DNA of 64,000 nucleotides, taken from assembly GCA_963693365.1 (NCBI GenBank), contig CAVNZM010000008.1, forward strand, positions 2,790,001 to 2,854,000, written 5' to 3'. Of the stretch, positions 15,512-26,560 are shown in pieces. A program made the position numbers and the translations under genes. Source of the DNA: Amoebidium appalachense (Eukaryota; Ichthyosporea). A model generated the notes under the pieces. That model was not told the origin of the DNA. It searched no databases and saw nothing but the letters and a program-made list of their open reading frames with translations. Position 1 is the stretch's first letter. Each line of letters starts with the position of its first letter.

Positions 15512-15964
15512 GGGCCAGGGGGCAGGCACATCAATGGGCAATGGGTATGTAAGAGCTGTGCTGCTTATTTTCATACTGTAAAGCTTTCGGAAAAAAGGGC
15601 ACGGGGCAAAGGAGGAAGGGGAGGGGGGGAAGGGGGAGAGGGGGGGGGATTGGGATGGGTTGGGTTGGGTTGGGGGCCATGGGAGTTGAATTGTAAACAG
15701 CTTTTGTTTAGAGTTAACAACTCCAGTCTAGGTACTGTTACATAAGAAGCCGGAAGATTGCAACTGTTTCTAGAGACAAGCTATAAAATGTAATGCCTAT
15801 ATTTGGTTTCTACCTTTGCTGATCTGCGGCTGGTCCCCAGCCAGGCCTTGCTGATGATGGAGTCCCTCTCAAACGCATCCCTACTGTTTTCATGCAGCCA
15901 CCGGGCCACACTACTCGTAGGCAACAGCATAATTGCCTGTAGCTCGGAGTCAGATAGTATAGAA
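13608..15964 (-). CDS. Multi-exon gene, product not recognised (partial at 5' end)
   Basis: Four phase-compatible exons: 15964-15814 (acceptor CTACTCACAG; enters with two bases of a codon supplied upstream), 15152-14757 (acceptor GACCCAG), 14106-13975 (acceptor CACAGAG) and a possible last exon 13716-13608 (acceptor TTCTAG, stop TGA). Donors are GTAGAA, GTGGGT and GTACAA. Exon 1 encodes LPTSSVARWLHENSRDAFER; exon 2 encodes VADFLLVSKKDHVIPLGK and a proline-rich stretch (PPPLPYMATPYPPI) followed by a hydrophobic helix near VAWIFLKMARVLCKL; exon 3 encodes AILEVDNAMQHLPYMEG and LAAFMLCLTATMCK. I do not recognise the family. The first exon(s) upstream of 15964 were not found. The first three exons are well supported; the last is weak. 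Confidence 0.55.
13838..13942. repeat. Poly-G tract, about 105 nt with few A interruptions
   Basis: Almost pure G on the plus strand, located in the intron between the third and fourth exons of the unrecognised minus-strand gene. Confidence 0.95.
14112..14205. repeat. GGAAT-type minisatellite
   Basis: Repeated GTGGTGGAAT and related GGAAT words, about nine copies, immediately upstream (in transcription) of the exon 14106-13975. GGAAT arrays are known as satellite III in primates; the resemblance is at word level only. Confidence 0.85.
14367..14451. repeat. (GT)n microsatellite, about 85 nt
   Basis: Perfect GT run inside the intron between 14757 and 14106. Confidence 0.98.
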
Positions 15965-16815
15965 CTGTGAGTAGAAGAACAAAGGTATGCTATTGTTGTG
16001 CAATCTATTACGACCGGCACACTACCCCTTCTTTAAAGTCGCATGCACACAGTGAGCGCCGAGGTGGAAGGAAAAGTTAGGCTTGGTTGTCCCAAGGCCG
16101 ATCGATACCGGCTTGCAGGCTAAGTACCTGGGTGCCCCAAAGATTCAGGCACAACCACCACGGTGACCGATGAGCAGCATGGTTCCTGTTTGCATGCTCT
16201 CAACAGCACATGTTTTGAAATTCGCACACGTGTATATGCACGTGTTGCATGTACGTGACACGAGGCCCCTAGAATAAGGTTAAGACTATCCGTGAATCAT
16301 AAAGCCTTACGCGAACCAAATATTGAAACGACCACTAATATTAGACTCGCTGCAACAGCTGCTCGTGTCTGCTATTAAGCACAAAACACGGTGCCTGACA
16401 CGTGCACACAGGACATTGACAAATGATGATGCATGCTTGATCAAACGCTGCAGTTAGGCATGCATTTGAGTCTTATAAAGACGTGTGTAAGTGTAAGAAG
16501 TGTAGACAGAAGTATAAAGTTCTGTGCGTGCGTACATAGCATGTGTCAGCACGTGGCAATATGTTGTGCAAGATACCCAACAGATGTTGCAAATGGTGTA
16601 CAAGACAATACGGTAGCAAGTAACATGACACATGCATCCTCAGCTAACAGCCCCAGGCTTCCAGGCCTTTTACGTGATGTAAAGTAGGTGCGTGCGTGCG
16701 TGTGTGTGTGTGTGCGTGCGTGTGTGTGTGTGTGTGTTGTGTGTGTGTGTGTGTCTGTGTGTGTGTGTGTGTGTGTGCGTGCGTGTGTGTGTGTGTCTAT
16801 ATATATATGTGTGTT

Positions 16816-16863
<48 letters not shown>

Positions 16864-16870
16864 GGGGCCC

Positions 16871-16909
<39 letters not shown>

Positions 16910-17011
16910 GCCGGTAACGGTGATATCGATGGTGGTGGTGGCGGGGGGGGGGGGGGGGGGGGGGAGGGGGGAGGAAGGGGTTGGGGGGAGCTTTCCGGGG
17001 GGAAAGGGGGG

Positions 17012-17049
<38 letters not shown>

Positions 17050-19615
17050 GGATGGAAACAAATTAATACGGCAGGGGCCAGGCAAGAAGAACATGATGGG
17101 CCGAACATTTGTCATATTGAAGAACAGATCACACGTACCGTATCTGGTTAGGAGACGGCCGGCACCCCAACAAACCTGCGCATGCAAAGGTCAAATGAAC
17201 GGTGCGGGTCCACGGGGATAGCAAGTGTCACAGATATGGTAAAGTTCTCGGGTAAAGTTTGTGTGAAAACTGCGGCTTAAAGGGCAAAGTGGGAGGTAGA
17301 CAGGAGAGCCCAACACATATGCATGAGTGTTCGTGATACATGTGCAGGATGAGATCTAGAGGCTGGTTGCATTTACACTACAAATGTATGTAGGTGTACA
17401 TAGGTGTGGCAGTGGCTTCCTCAGGTGGATCTGGAAGGAATGTATCGGATCGCTAAGGACTTAAAGGGATGACGTGGTATGCAGTTGCCCTTATCATATA
17501 AACAGCTGATTGGTGTTCCAAGGGTTTCAATTTTCAAAATACAAAATCTACCTTTTGCATTCCTGATTAGATGCCTTATTAGCCTAGATGGAAATGGCGC
17601 TTCAAGCACGCCGCCGGTCTGCAGTCACCGCCCACTGTGGGACGGTCACACCAGGCCGGACATCGACACCGTTGGACCGTCGACTCACTAACGAAAAGCT
17701 GTTGACACAGCATGGGCCCAATTGTTGCAACCGTCTGCCCACATTTAAATTTGAGTTGTTATTAGTGGTGCCGGGCCTGCCGGCCGCATGAAGTTTTCCC
17801 GCATGAAGACCTTAGCTTGCCAGAAAGCTCCGGGTAGCACGTGTACACATGTGTACACAGTGGTACACGCACGCATTTTCCCTCTTTATCTGCATGGATG
17901 CGCGTACATGCGTATTGGCGGCAGTGTCACGAATAAAATACCCCGCTGCACAATGTCAGGGACACGCGTACATGTACATGATGCATGTGACCGTCGCTGA
18001 TATCGAACGTGTACAGTTTCGAATCCGGATACACCAGGAATGCATATGGTACAGCTATATATCGCTGCAGAATGCACAATACAATTCGTAAACGGCCGCC
18101 ACATGCACATGTGCCAACTCACGTGTGCGAGCTCGAGAGTTGGCGGAATGAGAGGCGCTTGTACGGGCTCTGCTGGCTACTCGAAAACGAGTTTCACCTC
18201 TGCTGTGGCAATGTTGTGAAATATTATGCAGTAGCTCGTGCACTGATTGATACGGAAGACTAATCGACTTCCAACACCGTGTTTTGAACAGAGCTACTAC
18301 GGTAGAGTAAGATGCCATGCGGTACAAGTACGTGCATGTCGGTACACGGATATGTTTAGGAGCACGGCCGTTGTAGAACTCTATGACTTTCTATAATAAA
18401 ATTGAAAGAGATATCATACATGGCCCTGAGCGCCGCGGCCGCGCGGCGCCTCTTTCGTCGCACTACTACAATGGCGCCTCTTTCGTCGCAAGTGGGCCCT
18501 ACGTCAGGTGTGGCACAAAGGCACTGACATTGTTTTGGTGGCAGCGATTTGCTGCTCGCACAATAAGATTGGCTTAACTTTTCTACAAACCACCAACTAT
18601 TGGTCTAAACACAAAACTAAACATGATGCGTCATTTGATTCGTTAAACATCATGTAGTAATCTGTCTACAAATTGATTACGTTATCACTGACAATCACCA
18701 CCAGTGCACGTACGAAGTTGTCAAAGAAACATGCTACAATAGAATCATTCCGATGCCTGTTATTGTAGCTCTACCGTAGAAATACTTTTTTTTTTTTTGT
18801 CACAGGCCACAACTGGGTTACATTCGAGCTAATAAGCGAGCTAAGTAGCGCCGCACAGCTGGCAGTTTGATATATGTTGCAGTCACCCTTAGTTTCGGAA
18901 AAATGCGACGCCGCATGCTGAACATGCATATGCTAGCCTCAGGCTCCTCAGGAGTCAAGATGGTTTCTTTCATGCTTAGAGGGATCTACATACTGTAGGT
19001 TGTGCGGTTTAAGAGTACCGTATACAAATTTTATGACTCCCCTATTTATATCTCGCACCTACACATTTACTACAAATAGTGGCCGACGCTGCCTTCCGAT
19101 GTCACGGTCACAGTGACAGCCCACTCATGCATCTGCATCGCTGTACAATTGAATACGCTGATTGGTCAAGCGAGCATCAGCTTTTGACCAATGAGCAAAT
19201 CACGTGTGTTTTGAGGAATGGTCAAAAGCAAGTGACGCAAATTCAAATTTAAGAAGCTTTACTATCATGCTAAAATGTAACTAGCAATATACAAAAATTA
19301 ATAAAGGCCTATAACATTTGTAATCAGCATTTTGATGGTACTCTGAGTCAGGGTGAGACCATCACGGAATTCAGTGACGTAACGGTAACAAGATGACAGA
19401 CTCTTGAGAATTTGAAACACGCATAAAGCAGAACACTGTAGCAGTGGGAACCACACAAAAACATTTTACAAAACCTTTACAACTGTCTGACAAAAAGAGA
19501 AATAAAGTTATTATCCCTTGGGCCACATGAGTGGCAGGTTTTACCTTTTGAAGCATCAAATTACTAACTCACAGTAGCGATATAGCTGATACATAATATT
19601 AGTAGCATCGCCAGA
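15965..19615. other. Intergenic or 5' region, no gene recognised
   Basis: About 3.6 kb. It contains GT-rich sequence 16690-16861, G runs 16873-16907 and near 17013-17047, and two copies of GGCGCCTCTTTCGTCGCA 28 bp apart (18445 and 18473). The missing 5' exon of the gene ending at 13608 may lie here. ATTGG/CCAAT pairs near 19159-19192 could be part of the SH3-gene promoter. Confidence 0.5.
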
Positions 19616-20203
19616 ATGTCTCCACACAAGAGAAAGTCCAAGTTTCTCAGGTTTCTAGGCCGGTTATGTGGCAGTAACGCAAGCGAGCTGGAAACAATAA
19701 GTCCAGAGACTACACCACAACTACGAACTCGCAGCTCTGAACTTGAAAGAACGCGCAACGGTTTGAGACAAGCAGATTCGTCCGTACAATCGAACTCCAA
19801 AGACCCGGCGAAACCTGCCTCCTTTTCAGTAGTTAACCCCACGTCTCCCCGGTGCACCGAAAACAAAGGTAAACAGCCAGCGCTTACACGTAGCTTAAAG
19901 AAACTTTTGGTAAGGGAAAAGAAGAAGGATGAGTGGAGAATTCCTCGTGGGCGAAAACCGGTTATGGGTATGGAGCTGGTCGTTGTCCGGTCATTTTGCC
20001 CCGTGCAATTTGATGAGCTTCCTCTGCACGTCGGTGATCGCGTTTTCGTTACATCAGATGCTGTGAACGGGGGTTACTGGCAAGGTGAGATAGGCGGTGT
20101 TGTTGGTTATTTCCCACCTGACTATACGAAAGTTATAAAGCTGCCTGAGAGGCAACCTTATGAGCGATCACAGGCAGAGTTGAGTAACACCAATTTTTCA
20201 TAG
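19616..20203 (+). CDS. Small SH3-domain protein
   Basis: Intronless 195-residue frame from ATG to TAG. The N-terminal ~100 residues are basic and Ser/Thr-rich (KRKSKFLRFLGRL near the start; SLKKLLVREKKK at 93-104), likely disordered. Residues 118-175 form one SH3 domain: the ALYDY strand is degenerate (VVVRSFCP), but DELPLHVGDRVFV, the Trp/Gly strand GYWQGEIGG and the closing GYFPPDY are clear. SH3 domains bind proline-rich ligands in signalling and cytoskeletal adaptors. Such a single C-terminal SH3 after a basic tail suggests an adaptor or membrane-edge protein; the partner is unknown. AATAAA occurs about 315 nt downstream, near 20517. The gene is convergent with the hydrolase ending at 20683. 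Confidence 0.85.
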   Translation: MSPHKRKSKFLRFLGRLCGSNASELETISPETTPQLRTRSSELERTRNGLRQADSSVQSNSKDPAKPASFSVVNPTSPRCTENKGKQPALTRSLKKLLVREKKKDEWRIPRGRKPVMGMELVVVRSFCPVQFDELPLHVGDRVFVTSDAVNGGYWQGEIGGVVGYFPPDYTKVIKLPERQPYERSQAELSNTNFS

Positions 20204-20682
20204 AGATCGTCTCACGTCTTCCGAAAAACCACAAGTGCACATACCATCCTGCTAACAGGCCTGTAAATAGAGGTGACGGGTAGCCACATATTCTTCAAAA
20301 TGTATTGATGTTTGCGCAATTTGCTGGACATGGTGTGTCTACACAACCAGGTGCGTCGCTGTCGACGAGCTAATCTTTAGGCCAAGACTTTATACAATAG
20401 ACATCAGAATATACGTAGCAGCGCTACCTACAGTGGTTGTAACATAGCCTCGTCAGAATTGAACTCATGCGCACATGCGTGTATGTCATAGTGTAACGAA
20501 GGGATCCGATGTGTAAAATAAAATGGTTGCAGCAAAATTCAATATAGCTACATTCATACACACCACCTGGCAGGCTCCAGTAAACAAACTTAAACTTGGG
20601 CTCAGTTTACTTGCCTTCCCCTCCCCGACTTCATGTTTCCCCACATTCCCAACTTGTGCTGTGTGCCTATGCACTACTACTC

Positions 20683-21713
20683 TCACTCGCCCATCAGTTC
20701 ACGGAGCACTTCATCTGTAGTGCGCCTCCTACAAAACCCCTTTATGTGCTCTAGCGAGATATCGTGTCTCTCCTGTGTGTATGTGGCACAAGCATCAGTA
20801 ACACAAGTGACAAGGTAGCCAAGATCACATGCATCACGCACAGCACTATTTACGCATTGATCTGTCAGCAACCCGCAGATGATCAGGTAGCGTACACCCA
20901 AATTTCCAAGCACATAGTGGATGTTTGTTGAAATGAAAACCGAACACGAGGTCTTGGGAAAGACCATCTCGTCTTCTTCTGGTGCTAGTATGTCGGGCAT
21001 CTTGGCGTCGTGCGATCCCCTGTAAAAGAGAGGGTTGAGATGTGAGTAAGCAGAGAGAAACACAGGCAAACTAGTGAAGAAGGACCACGGGACAAAAGAG
21101 AGGTTAAAAAGCGGCCTGGACATGGTGGAACGTTGAGAGTCGGAATAAATTGTCAGCAAAAGAGAGAAGGATATATCCTAAAGGTGGAGCGCGCGAGGGT
21201 AAACGTGTCTGAGGTGGGGGGAGAATATTGAACCGAAAGAGAAGAACGATGTTTTTGTTTGTTTGTTTTAAACTTTCAGCCGTTGTTTTCGGAAAGGCGG
21301 GAGCGGGAAAGGGGGGGAGAGAGGAAAAGGAACATGCGAAGGGAGAAACAGCGAGGAAAGGTTGATAAGTGTATTTGAGGGGGTGGGGCAATTGGGAATA
21401 CTTCAAACCTATCCTAATGGTGACCGCAAGTAACACAACGGGGAGAGAGGGTGGGAGTAAGGTAGGGGCCGGGACGGAGGGCAGGAGGAGGGGAAGGAGA
21501 AGTGGAAGAGCAAAAGGCAGTGCGAGAGATTGGAGGGGTCATAGGCGGCTTTGGACGTGGAATGGGAGGGAGGGAGGGAGAAATTGAGGGCGAAGGAAGA
21601 TAAAAAAGGAAATAGTAAGCCAACCAGGCTGTACGCATTGCCAGCTGTTGCAAGTAGGAGCTAGGCAGAGTCCTCGTGGGCGGGGGGTTAGGAGAGAGAG
21701 AGGGGGGAGAGGG

Positions 21714-21749
<36 letters not shown>

Positions 21750-22131
21750 GGGGGAGTGCGCGTCCATGTATACGGGAGTTGAAAGCTCACTTTGTCACAT
21801 TTATGCCGCTCAGTCTGTAGTCCAGGCTCCTGTCCCTCCCATCCTTCGTCATGCTCTCAATCACCGTATAAGTCACCTCCACACCACTCTCCCTGCATGC
21901 ATCTCGCAGCCTAACCATATTAGGCAACACCGTGTCGTTTAACGTTTTGAAAAAGTACCCATTCTTCTCAACAGCCTCTTGAGCACTTGCGCAATCATCG
22001 TAACAACCTCCCGTTGGCAGCACGGAATAATTCTGGACGTCGACAAAGAGAATGGCTGCTTCCGAGGGTTCAATGGGCACCTCGCGAGACTCAGGAAAAG
22101 AGCGCTTCTGACGTTTGGTTTGGCTTTCCAT
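20683..22131 (-). CDS. Isochorismatase-family cysteine hydrolase
   Basis: Two exons, 22131-21791 and 21019-20683, join in phase 2 (donor GTGAGC, acceptor CTCTTTTACAG) to give 225 residues. The family hydrolyses amides or esters (nicotinamide, ureidoacrylate, isochorismate) with an Asp-Lys-Cys triad. All three are visible: D31 in AAILFVDVQNYSV, K136 in VFPKTSCSVF and C169 in GLLTDQCVNSAVRDACDLGY, followed by the CVTDACATYTQERHD segment typical of the ureidoacrylate-hydrolase-like branch. No signal peptide is evident; the N-terminus is basic (TKRQKR), so a cytosolic or nuclear enzyme is likely. The substrate cannot be read from sequence. The 771-nt intron contains a G-rich tract (21713-21756). 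Confidence 0.92.
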
Positions 22132-22913
22132 CTTTGCGTAACCACAACAACGTTGGAGCCAACTTGAAAAGGGCTGTGAGCTACTTATGCTTGGATTATT
22201 TGGGAGGCAATGCGCGCGCAGGCGAACCTCCGTGGCGACTGCTGCAGCTGACTCAGTGTCCTACTTCTGACGAGGAAAAAGAAATGAAACCGCAAAAAAA
22301 GAAGTGAGGGCCGAAGTATCGATGGCATAGTGGCTCACCTAGGTTAGCCATTATAGGTTAGCATACGTCACTTATGATTGGCGCCGATGCCTCAACGTAT
22401 GCATATGCGTAAACAGAGATATTGTGTACAATATCACCTGCGGGGGAATAGCATTATTACCACGGCCATCCGGTCCAGAAACAACCTACATGGCCGTGCA
22501 TTATTACCCACAGGTGAGTTGTAGGTGAATCACCTGCGGGATCTTGTTTTTGTAGGTTCGGGTCGAGGTGGAGCGGTGGGACTCGAAATGTCAGACAAAC
22601 AAAAAAAAAATTTTCGGTTGGCGACCTTTTTGTAATTAATGATAGGGCCAATTGGCAGTCTCTTTTACTTACAGACTGTGTTTGATAGTAGCGAGATGAG
22701 GATAACAGTGGCGGCGTATCTGAAATGGACAGAACTTAAATTTGCATAAACTTTTGCATAGCTTTGCATTAGCTTTATTTAGGTATACCAAAAGTTTTAT
22801 TCTGTGCTTTGTGGGCGGCTGGACAGCGGCTGTGCCGCCTAGAAAAAATTAAAGTGTTGTTATATCAGATTATAGCAGGGTAACAGGGTTTCGGGTGAGC
22901 CGTCCGAGCTGTG

Positions 22914-22953
<40 letters not shown>

Positions 22954-23520
22954 CCCCCCCCCCCCCCCCCCCCTCCTCCCCCCCCCTCCCCACCCCCCCA
23001 CACACACAAACCTATGGGCAGAAAAAAATCCAAATGTCCGGTCACCTACAGTCAACTACGGGTATATAATTGTATAATGGTACATACAAGGTATCTACAT
23101 GTACAGGTACCTACAGGCACTAGTGGTAAGCGTTGCAGTTGCCTACAGGTTTAAATGGCATGTATCTACAACTTACACCCATTGACAAACAATGAAACAA
23201 CCGATACCCATTGGAACAAAGAATCGTAGAGCCCTGTTACATTAGCTACGTACAGGTAACAAACAGGTACCTACCTGGTAGGTACCCGCGGGTAATTGTA
23301 GTGAACCATAATGTTTTCAGACGTTTAATTAAGCCAGATTTCCCCTCGTTACTGCGGGTAGTTGTAGGTACCCACAGGAACCTGTAGGAACTGGTACCTA
23401 CAGGTTGCTCGAATGTGTCACCCGTTTGTCTACCTTCAGGGGGGAATTGTTACCAACAGGTAACCTGGAGGTCATTACCTGCAGGAGTGTGCGGGTATTC
23501 CCCGGCTGGGGATAGCTCTC
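22132..23520. other. Intergenic, with poly-C tract and TACAGGTA-rich segment
   Basis: C tract 22914-22973 extended by C/T sequence to 22990. From about 23040 to 23510 the sequence repeats loose words of the form CTACAGGTAC/GGTACCTACAGG many times, ending where endonuclease-like coding of the non-LTR element begins; it may be that element's 5' untranslated region. No gene seen. Confidence 0.5.
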
Positions 23521-23940
23521 GCATATGATCAACTCTACACACTACATTGGTCGACACATCCACGCACCCCGGTTATGCGAAAAACCGAGGCATTATTGTA
23601 CTTGCCGCGCCACACCGTGAGAGTGAAGTGCAAACCGGTAGAAAAAACGGAATTCTCGGTTACTATAGAGTTTCTTTCTAATGTTATACTTTTGTATATT
23701 ACCCACCATCTATGTCGGTTGCCGAATTGACTCACGAGTTGTCACAGTTACCAATATCCACTGTTATTTTAGGTGATTATAACACGCGACTCCACCACAC
23801 AGACTCACTGCAAGTGAGTGTCTGGTACCCATCTAAGCCCCCGGAGCGCGCTACCCTTTTAGCAAGGTATGTTCAAAGTCACACTTTGCGGTTCCCTCAA
23901 ATATCCCATGCCCACAACACCGACTGGGGAGTGGCCTTTT
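23521..23940 (+). mobile_element. Non-LTR retrotransposon copy A, 5' part (AP endonuclease domain)
   Basis: The plus strand encodes ALLYLPRHTVRV (about 23590-23625), LLYITHHLC (about 23690) and, after a frameshift near 23705, VILGDYNTRLHHTDS at about 23765. The GDYN box is the Asp/Asn catalytic motif of APE-type endonucleases of non-LTR retrotransposons. The frame reaches 23940, where the copia LTR begins; the SDHSPI motif of the same domain lies beyond the copia insertion. The copy is inactive because of frameshifts and the insertion. Confidence 0.75.
23936..23940 (+). repeat. 5-bp target site duplication CTTTT (left)
   Basis: CTTTT precedes the 5' LTR, and the same five bases follow the 3' LTR at 37270-37274. 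Five-base duplications are normal for Ty1/copia integration. Confidence 0.7.
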
Positions 23941-24244
23941 TGTCGAACAGGATAGCCATCCGGTATGCCCTGCGTTAGCGTAGCACTAGTGATCGGGAAT
24001 ATTCGAGATATTCGGGATAAACTGGTGGATAGGTTCACGATAGATCAGGATAGATCTAGAAGAGTCTAGAAGATTCTATTGGAGTGTTTTGATTGGTAGC
24101 GACTAGATCCATAGCGGCGGGTAACCAATCGGGAATAGTATGTAACATTCCAGTGAGCCAGACCACAAGTATATAAAGGTCCCGGCGGGCCAGTCAATGC
24201 AAGTCAGCAAATAATAAAGTCTCACAGAGAAACCTCTAAGTTAC
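23941..24244 (+). repeat. 5' LTR of the copia element
   Basis: Begins TGTCGAACAGG and ends CTAAGTTAC. A CCAAT box lies at about 24123, a TATA box (TATATAAAGG) at 24170 and AATAAA at 24213-24218, giving a compact U3-R-U5 arrangement. Compared with the 3' LTR it lacks one base in GGGTAACC and seems to lack the final A. Confidence 0.92.
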
Positions 24245-24258
24245 GGTTATGGGCCCAG
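24245..24258 (+). other. Primer binding site matching the anticodon arm of initiator tRNA-Met
   Basis: GGTTATGGGCCCAG directly follows the LTR. It is complementary to the anticodon region of eukaryotic initiator tRNA-Met (CUGGGCCCAUAACC), the half-tRNA priming known from Drosophila copia, rather than to a tRNA 3' end. Confidence 0.8.
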
Positions 24259-24292
24259 TACAACGCTACGATCAAGCGACTGTTGAGACAAG

Positions 24293-24998
24293 ATGGGAAG
24301 AGCAAAATGTCCAGTTCCCATGTATGAAGGAGAAGGCAAGGGCAAAATCTCCTACTCAATGTGGGCCATGCGCATGAAGTGCTTCCTCGAGGGCGAGGAA
24401 TTATGGTACACGATTGAAGACGTGGCTCCTGAAGTGATAGGAGAGGACGGCGAACCGGTGGAGCAACCTCCGGTGGAGATCGACCCCTTGGATCAGAAGA
24501 AGGCGACTTCCTACCTGGTGGAGACACTAGGTGATGTACCTGCAAGCCTGTGTCGGCGAGCTATTGCCGTAGGAAATCCCAAGGACATATGGGATACGGT
24601 AGCATCATACGCTGCGCGCAACACAGATGAGCACAAGAGAATGTTGATTCAACAGTTCTGGCGTGCTGATATGATGCCGACGGAAAGCGTGCTGGAGTAT
24701 GCGGCCCGCCTGGAGTGCATTGTGCAGGATCTTCTTCATATCGATCCCAATGGAGTTAGTGAGGACATGGTTGCCGAGAAATTCCTGGACGGTGTAGGCG
24801 CTGACGACCGATTCCGCACCGACGTTAGGACCATTCAAGCTTTACCAGCAGCTGAGAAGACAATGGAAAAGATAATCGCCAAGCTGCGTGGTTTTGAGGA
24901 GAACGAGGCTGCAAGGGAACAGCAGCGGGTGATGATGACCAGCACCCAATGGCGCGGCGGTACGCCACGACAGGACACCGGCAAGCCGCGCGTGACCG
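24293..24998 (+). pseudogene. copia gag, N-terminal 235 codons, interrupted
   Basis: Starts at the ATG 50 nt after the LTR. It encodes a UBN2-type copia Gag: MKCFLEGEELWYTI near residues 28-41, DPLDQKKATSYLVETLGD, then a helical capsid-like part. Gag forms the virus-like particle that packages element RNA. The frame is open up to the transposon insertion after 24998 and then reads 40 residues of transposon sequence to a stop at 25120. Its zinc-knuckle end lies beyond the insertion at 33417. Confidence 0.9.
24991..24998 (+). repeat. 8-bp target duplication of the DNA transposon, left copy
   Basis: CGTGACCG abuts the left inverted repeat; the right copy (33392-33399) reads TGTGACTG. Six of eight bases match, and both differences are CpG to TpG. 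Confidence 0.7.
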
Positions 24999-25030
24999 TC
25001 AGCAAACTTCATCCGGCATCCGAAACCCAT
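24999..25030. repeat. Left terminal inverted repeat
   Basis: 32 bp, exact reverse complement of 33360-33391. Confidence 0.95.
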
Positions 25031-25732
25031 CTTATATATCATTTTGATATATGGCATACCAAACCCCACCCTAAATACGTCAAAAAGAGCCTGACAAGAT
25101 ATCATAGAATTCCCGGATAGAACCCATCAGATCCCTATCAATGATATCTTTGATAGGGTTCGGATTGGTTATGGTATGGCGCATATCCGAAACCCATCCT
25201 TTGCTGATATCCTTACGATATCCTTACGATATCATAGAAAACCACGATGGTTTTGGTTTTTGACCGAAAATCTCAAAATTTCCTCATAGCATTATGATAT
25301 CCATATGCTATCCTAGTGATATGTATGTTAGCAAGGTCATAATAGCTCTTTTGGATATGTTTCACATACGTTTAGGATATTGGTGCCCCAAACGATATCT
25401 GTTAGATGTCTTTGTTATAGCCTACAGATATCCCTCATTATAGAATATCTTAATCCCATCCAATACGCATTACATGACGATATCTACCTGATGTCGTGGG
25501 ACAATACAAATTGATATCCACGTGATATCTGATGGATAACATGTATGCTTATAAATTGAATATAATACAGATGTTGTTTTGATATCGTCTGGACATCGTT
25601 GTGATGTACCTACAACCATTTTTTTGATATCGTTATGCGCCCATGGGGGTAATCCAGAAGATACCCTTGTACACAACCAGTAGGCATGTTGAAGACATCC
25701 TTTTGATATCCTTTCGGATATCCCTTTGTCCA

Positions 25733-26297
25733 CAGGCCCAAGATATGATATCTAATTCATATCATTGTACAGGTCGTAAGGATATGTACCAAATATATCT
25801 AAATAAAGACTTGTGATATATGTGATTGGTATGTGTAAGATGCCCCTATGTACATCAATGTGATATGCTGTAACTTATCATTTGAATATCCCGCTCTGTC
25901 TAAAACGGCAGCATTGTGGGTATCCTTTTGATATTCTTTTTGATATCCCTTTTATATTCAATATGTTATCTGTTTTTGGTCCTACATCTCAAACATATCA
26001 CAACTGCCTCTTTGCAGGCCCAAGCTACGATATCTAATTCATATCTTTGTACACGTCGTAAGGATATGTACCTGATATATCTAAATAAAGACTAGTGAGT
26101 TGTGTGATTGATATCGGTAAGATGTCGCTATGTACATCAATGTGATATGCTGTAACCTATCATTTGAATATCCTAATCTGTCCAGAGCAGTAGTCCACGA
26201 GGTATCATCTACATATCTTTTAGAGGCCCTTAGATTATCATTGCGATATCCGCATAGGGATATATTTATATATCGAATTCATAAGTATATGATACAT
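25733..26297. repeat. Two-copy tandem duplication, period 282 bp
   Basis: Copies start at CAGGCCCAAG (25733 and 26015) and share CGTAAGGATATGTACC and GTACATCAATGTGATATGC blocks with point differences. Confidence 0.8.
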
Positions 26298-26314
26298 AAG
26301 CTTGCCATCCCAGT

Positions 26315-26545
26315 GATATCTAAGCGGCAGTATTGTGGATATTAGAAAGATATCAGAAGAACATCCGTGCAGTAGAAGGTCAGTGTCTTTTGTAAGTACA
26401 TCAATGTGATATCTAAACGGCAGTATTGTGGATATTAGAAAGATATCAGAAGAACATCCGTGCAGTAGAAGGTCAGTGTCTTTTGTAAGTACATCAATGT
26501 GATATCTAAACGGCAGCATTGTGGATATTAGAAAGATATCAGAAG
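26315..26545. repeat. 93-bp tandem repeat, about 2.5 copies
   Basis: Units start with GATATCTAA at 26315, 26408 and 26501 and are nearly identical (one G/A and one T/C change). Confidence 0.92.
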
Positions 26546-26560
26546 AACAATCGAAAAATC

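Larger units (their letters stand above)
25060..26560. repeat. GATATC-rich left arm of the DNA transposon
   Basis: More than 20 GATATC hexamers, mostly as TGATATCC, TGATATCT or AGATATC, in about 1.5 kb, where chance would give less than one. The spacing is irregular. Similar sequence returns on the right arm (32400-33350), so it belongs to the element. Confidence 0.85.

Noticed and set aside
15655-15675. GGGTT repeats resembling telomeric sequence
   Set aside because: Only three to four units within generally G-rich DNA.
17139-17184. Short minus-strand acceptor-donor unit as a possible upstream exon of the 13.6-16.0 kb gene
   Set aside because: Only about 37 nt, with no peptide evidence and the phase not testable.
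20683-22131. Bacterial contamination because of the isochorismatase family
   Set aside because: The gene has a canonical GT-AG intron that restores the frame and the active site, and its flanks have the same repeat character as the rest.
24998-25120. Gag C-terminal 40 residues up to the stop at 25120
   Set aside because: This part is encoded by the inserted transposon end, not by copia.
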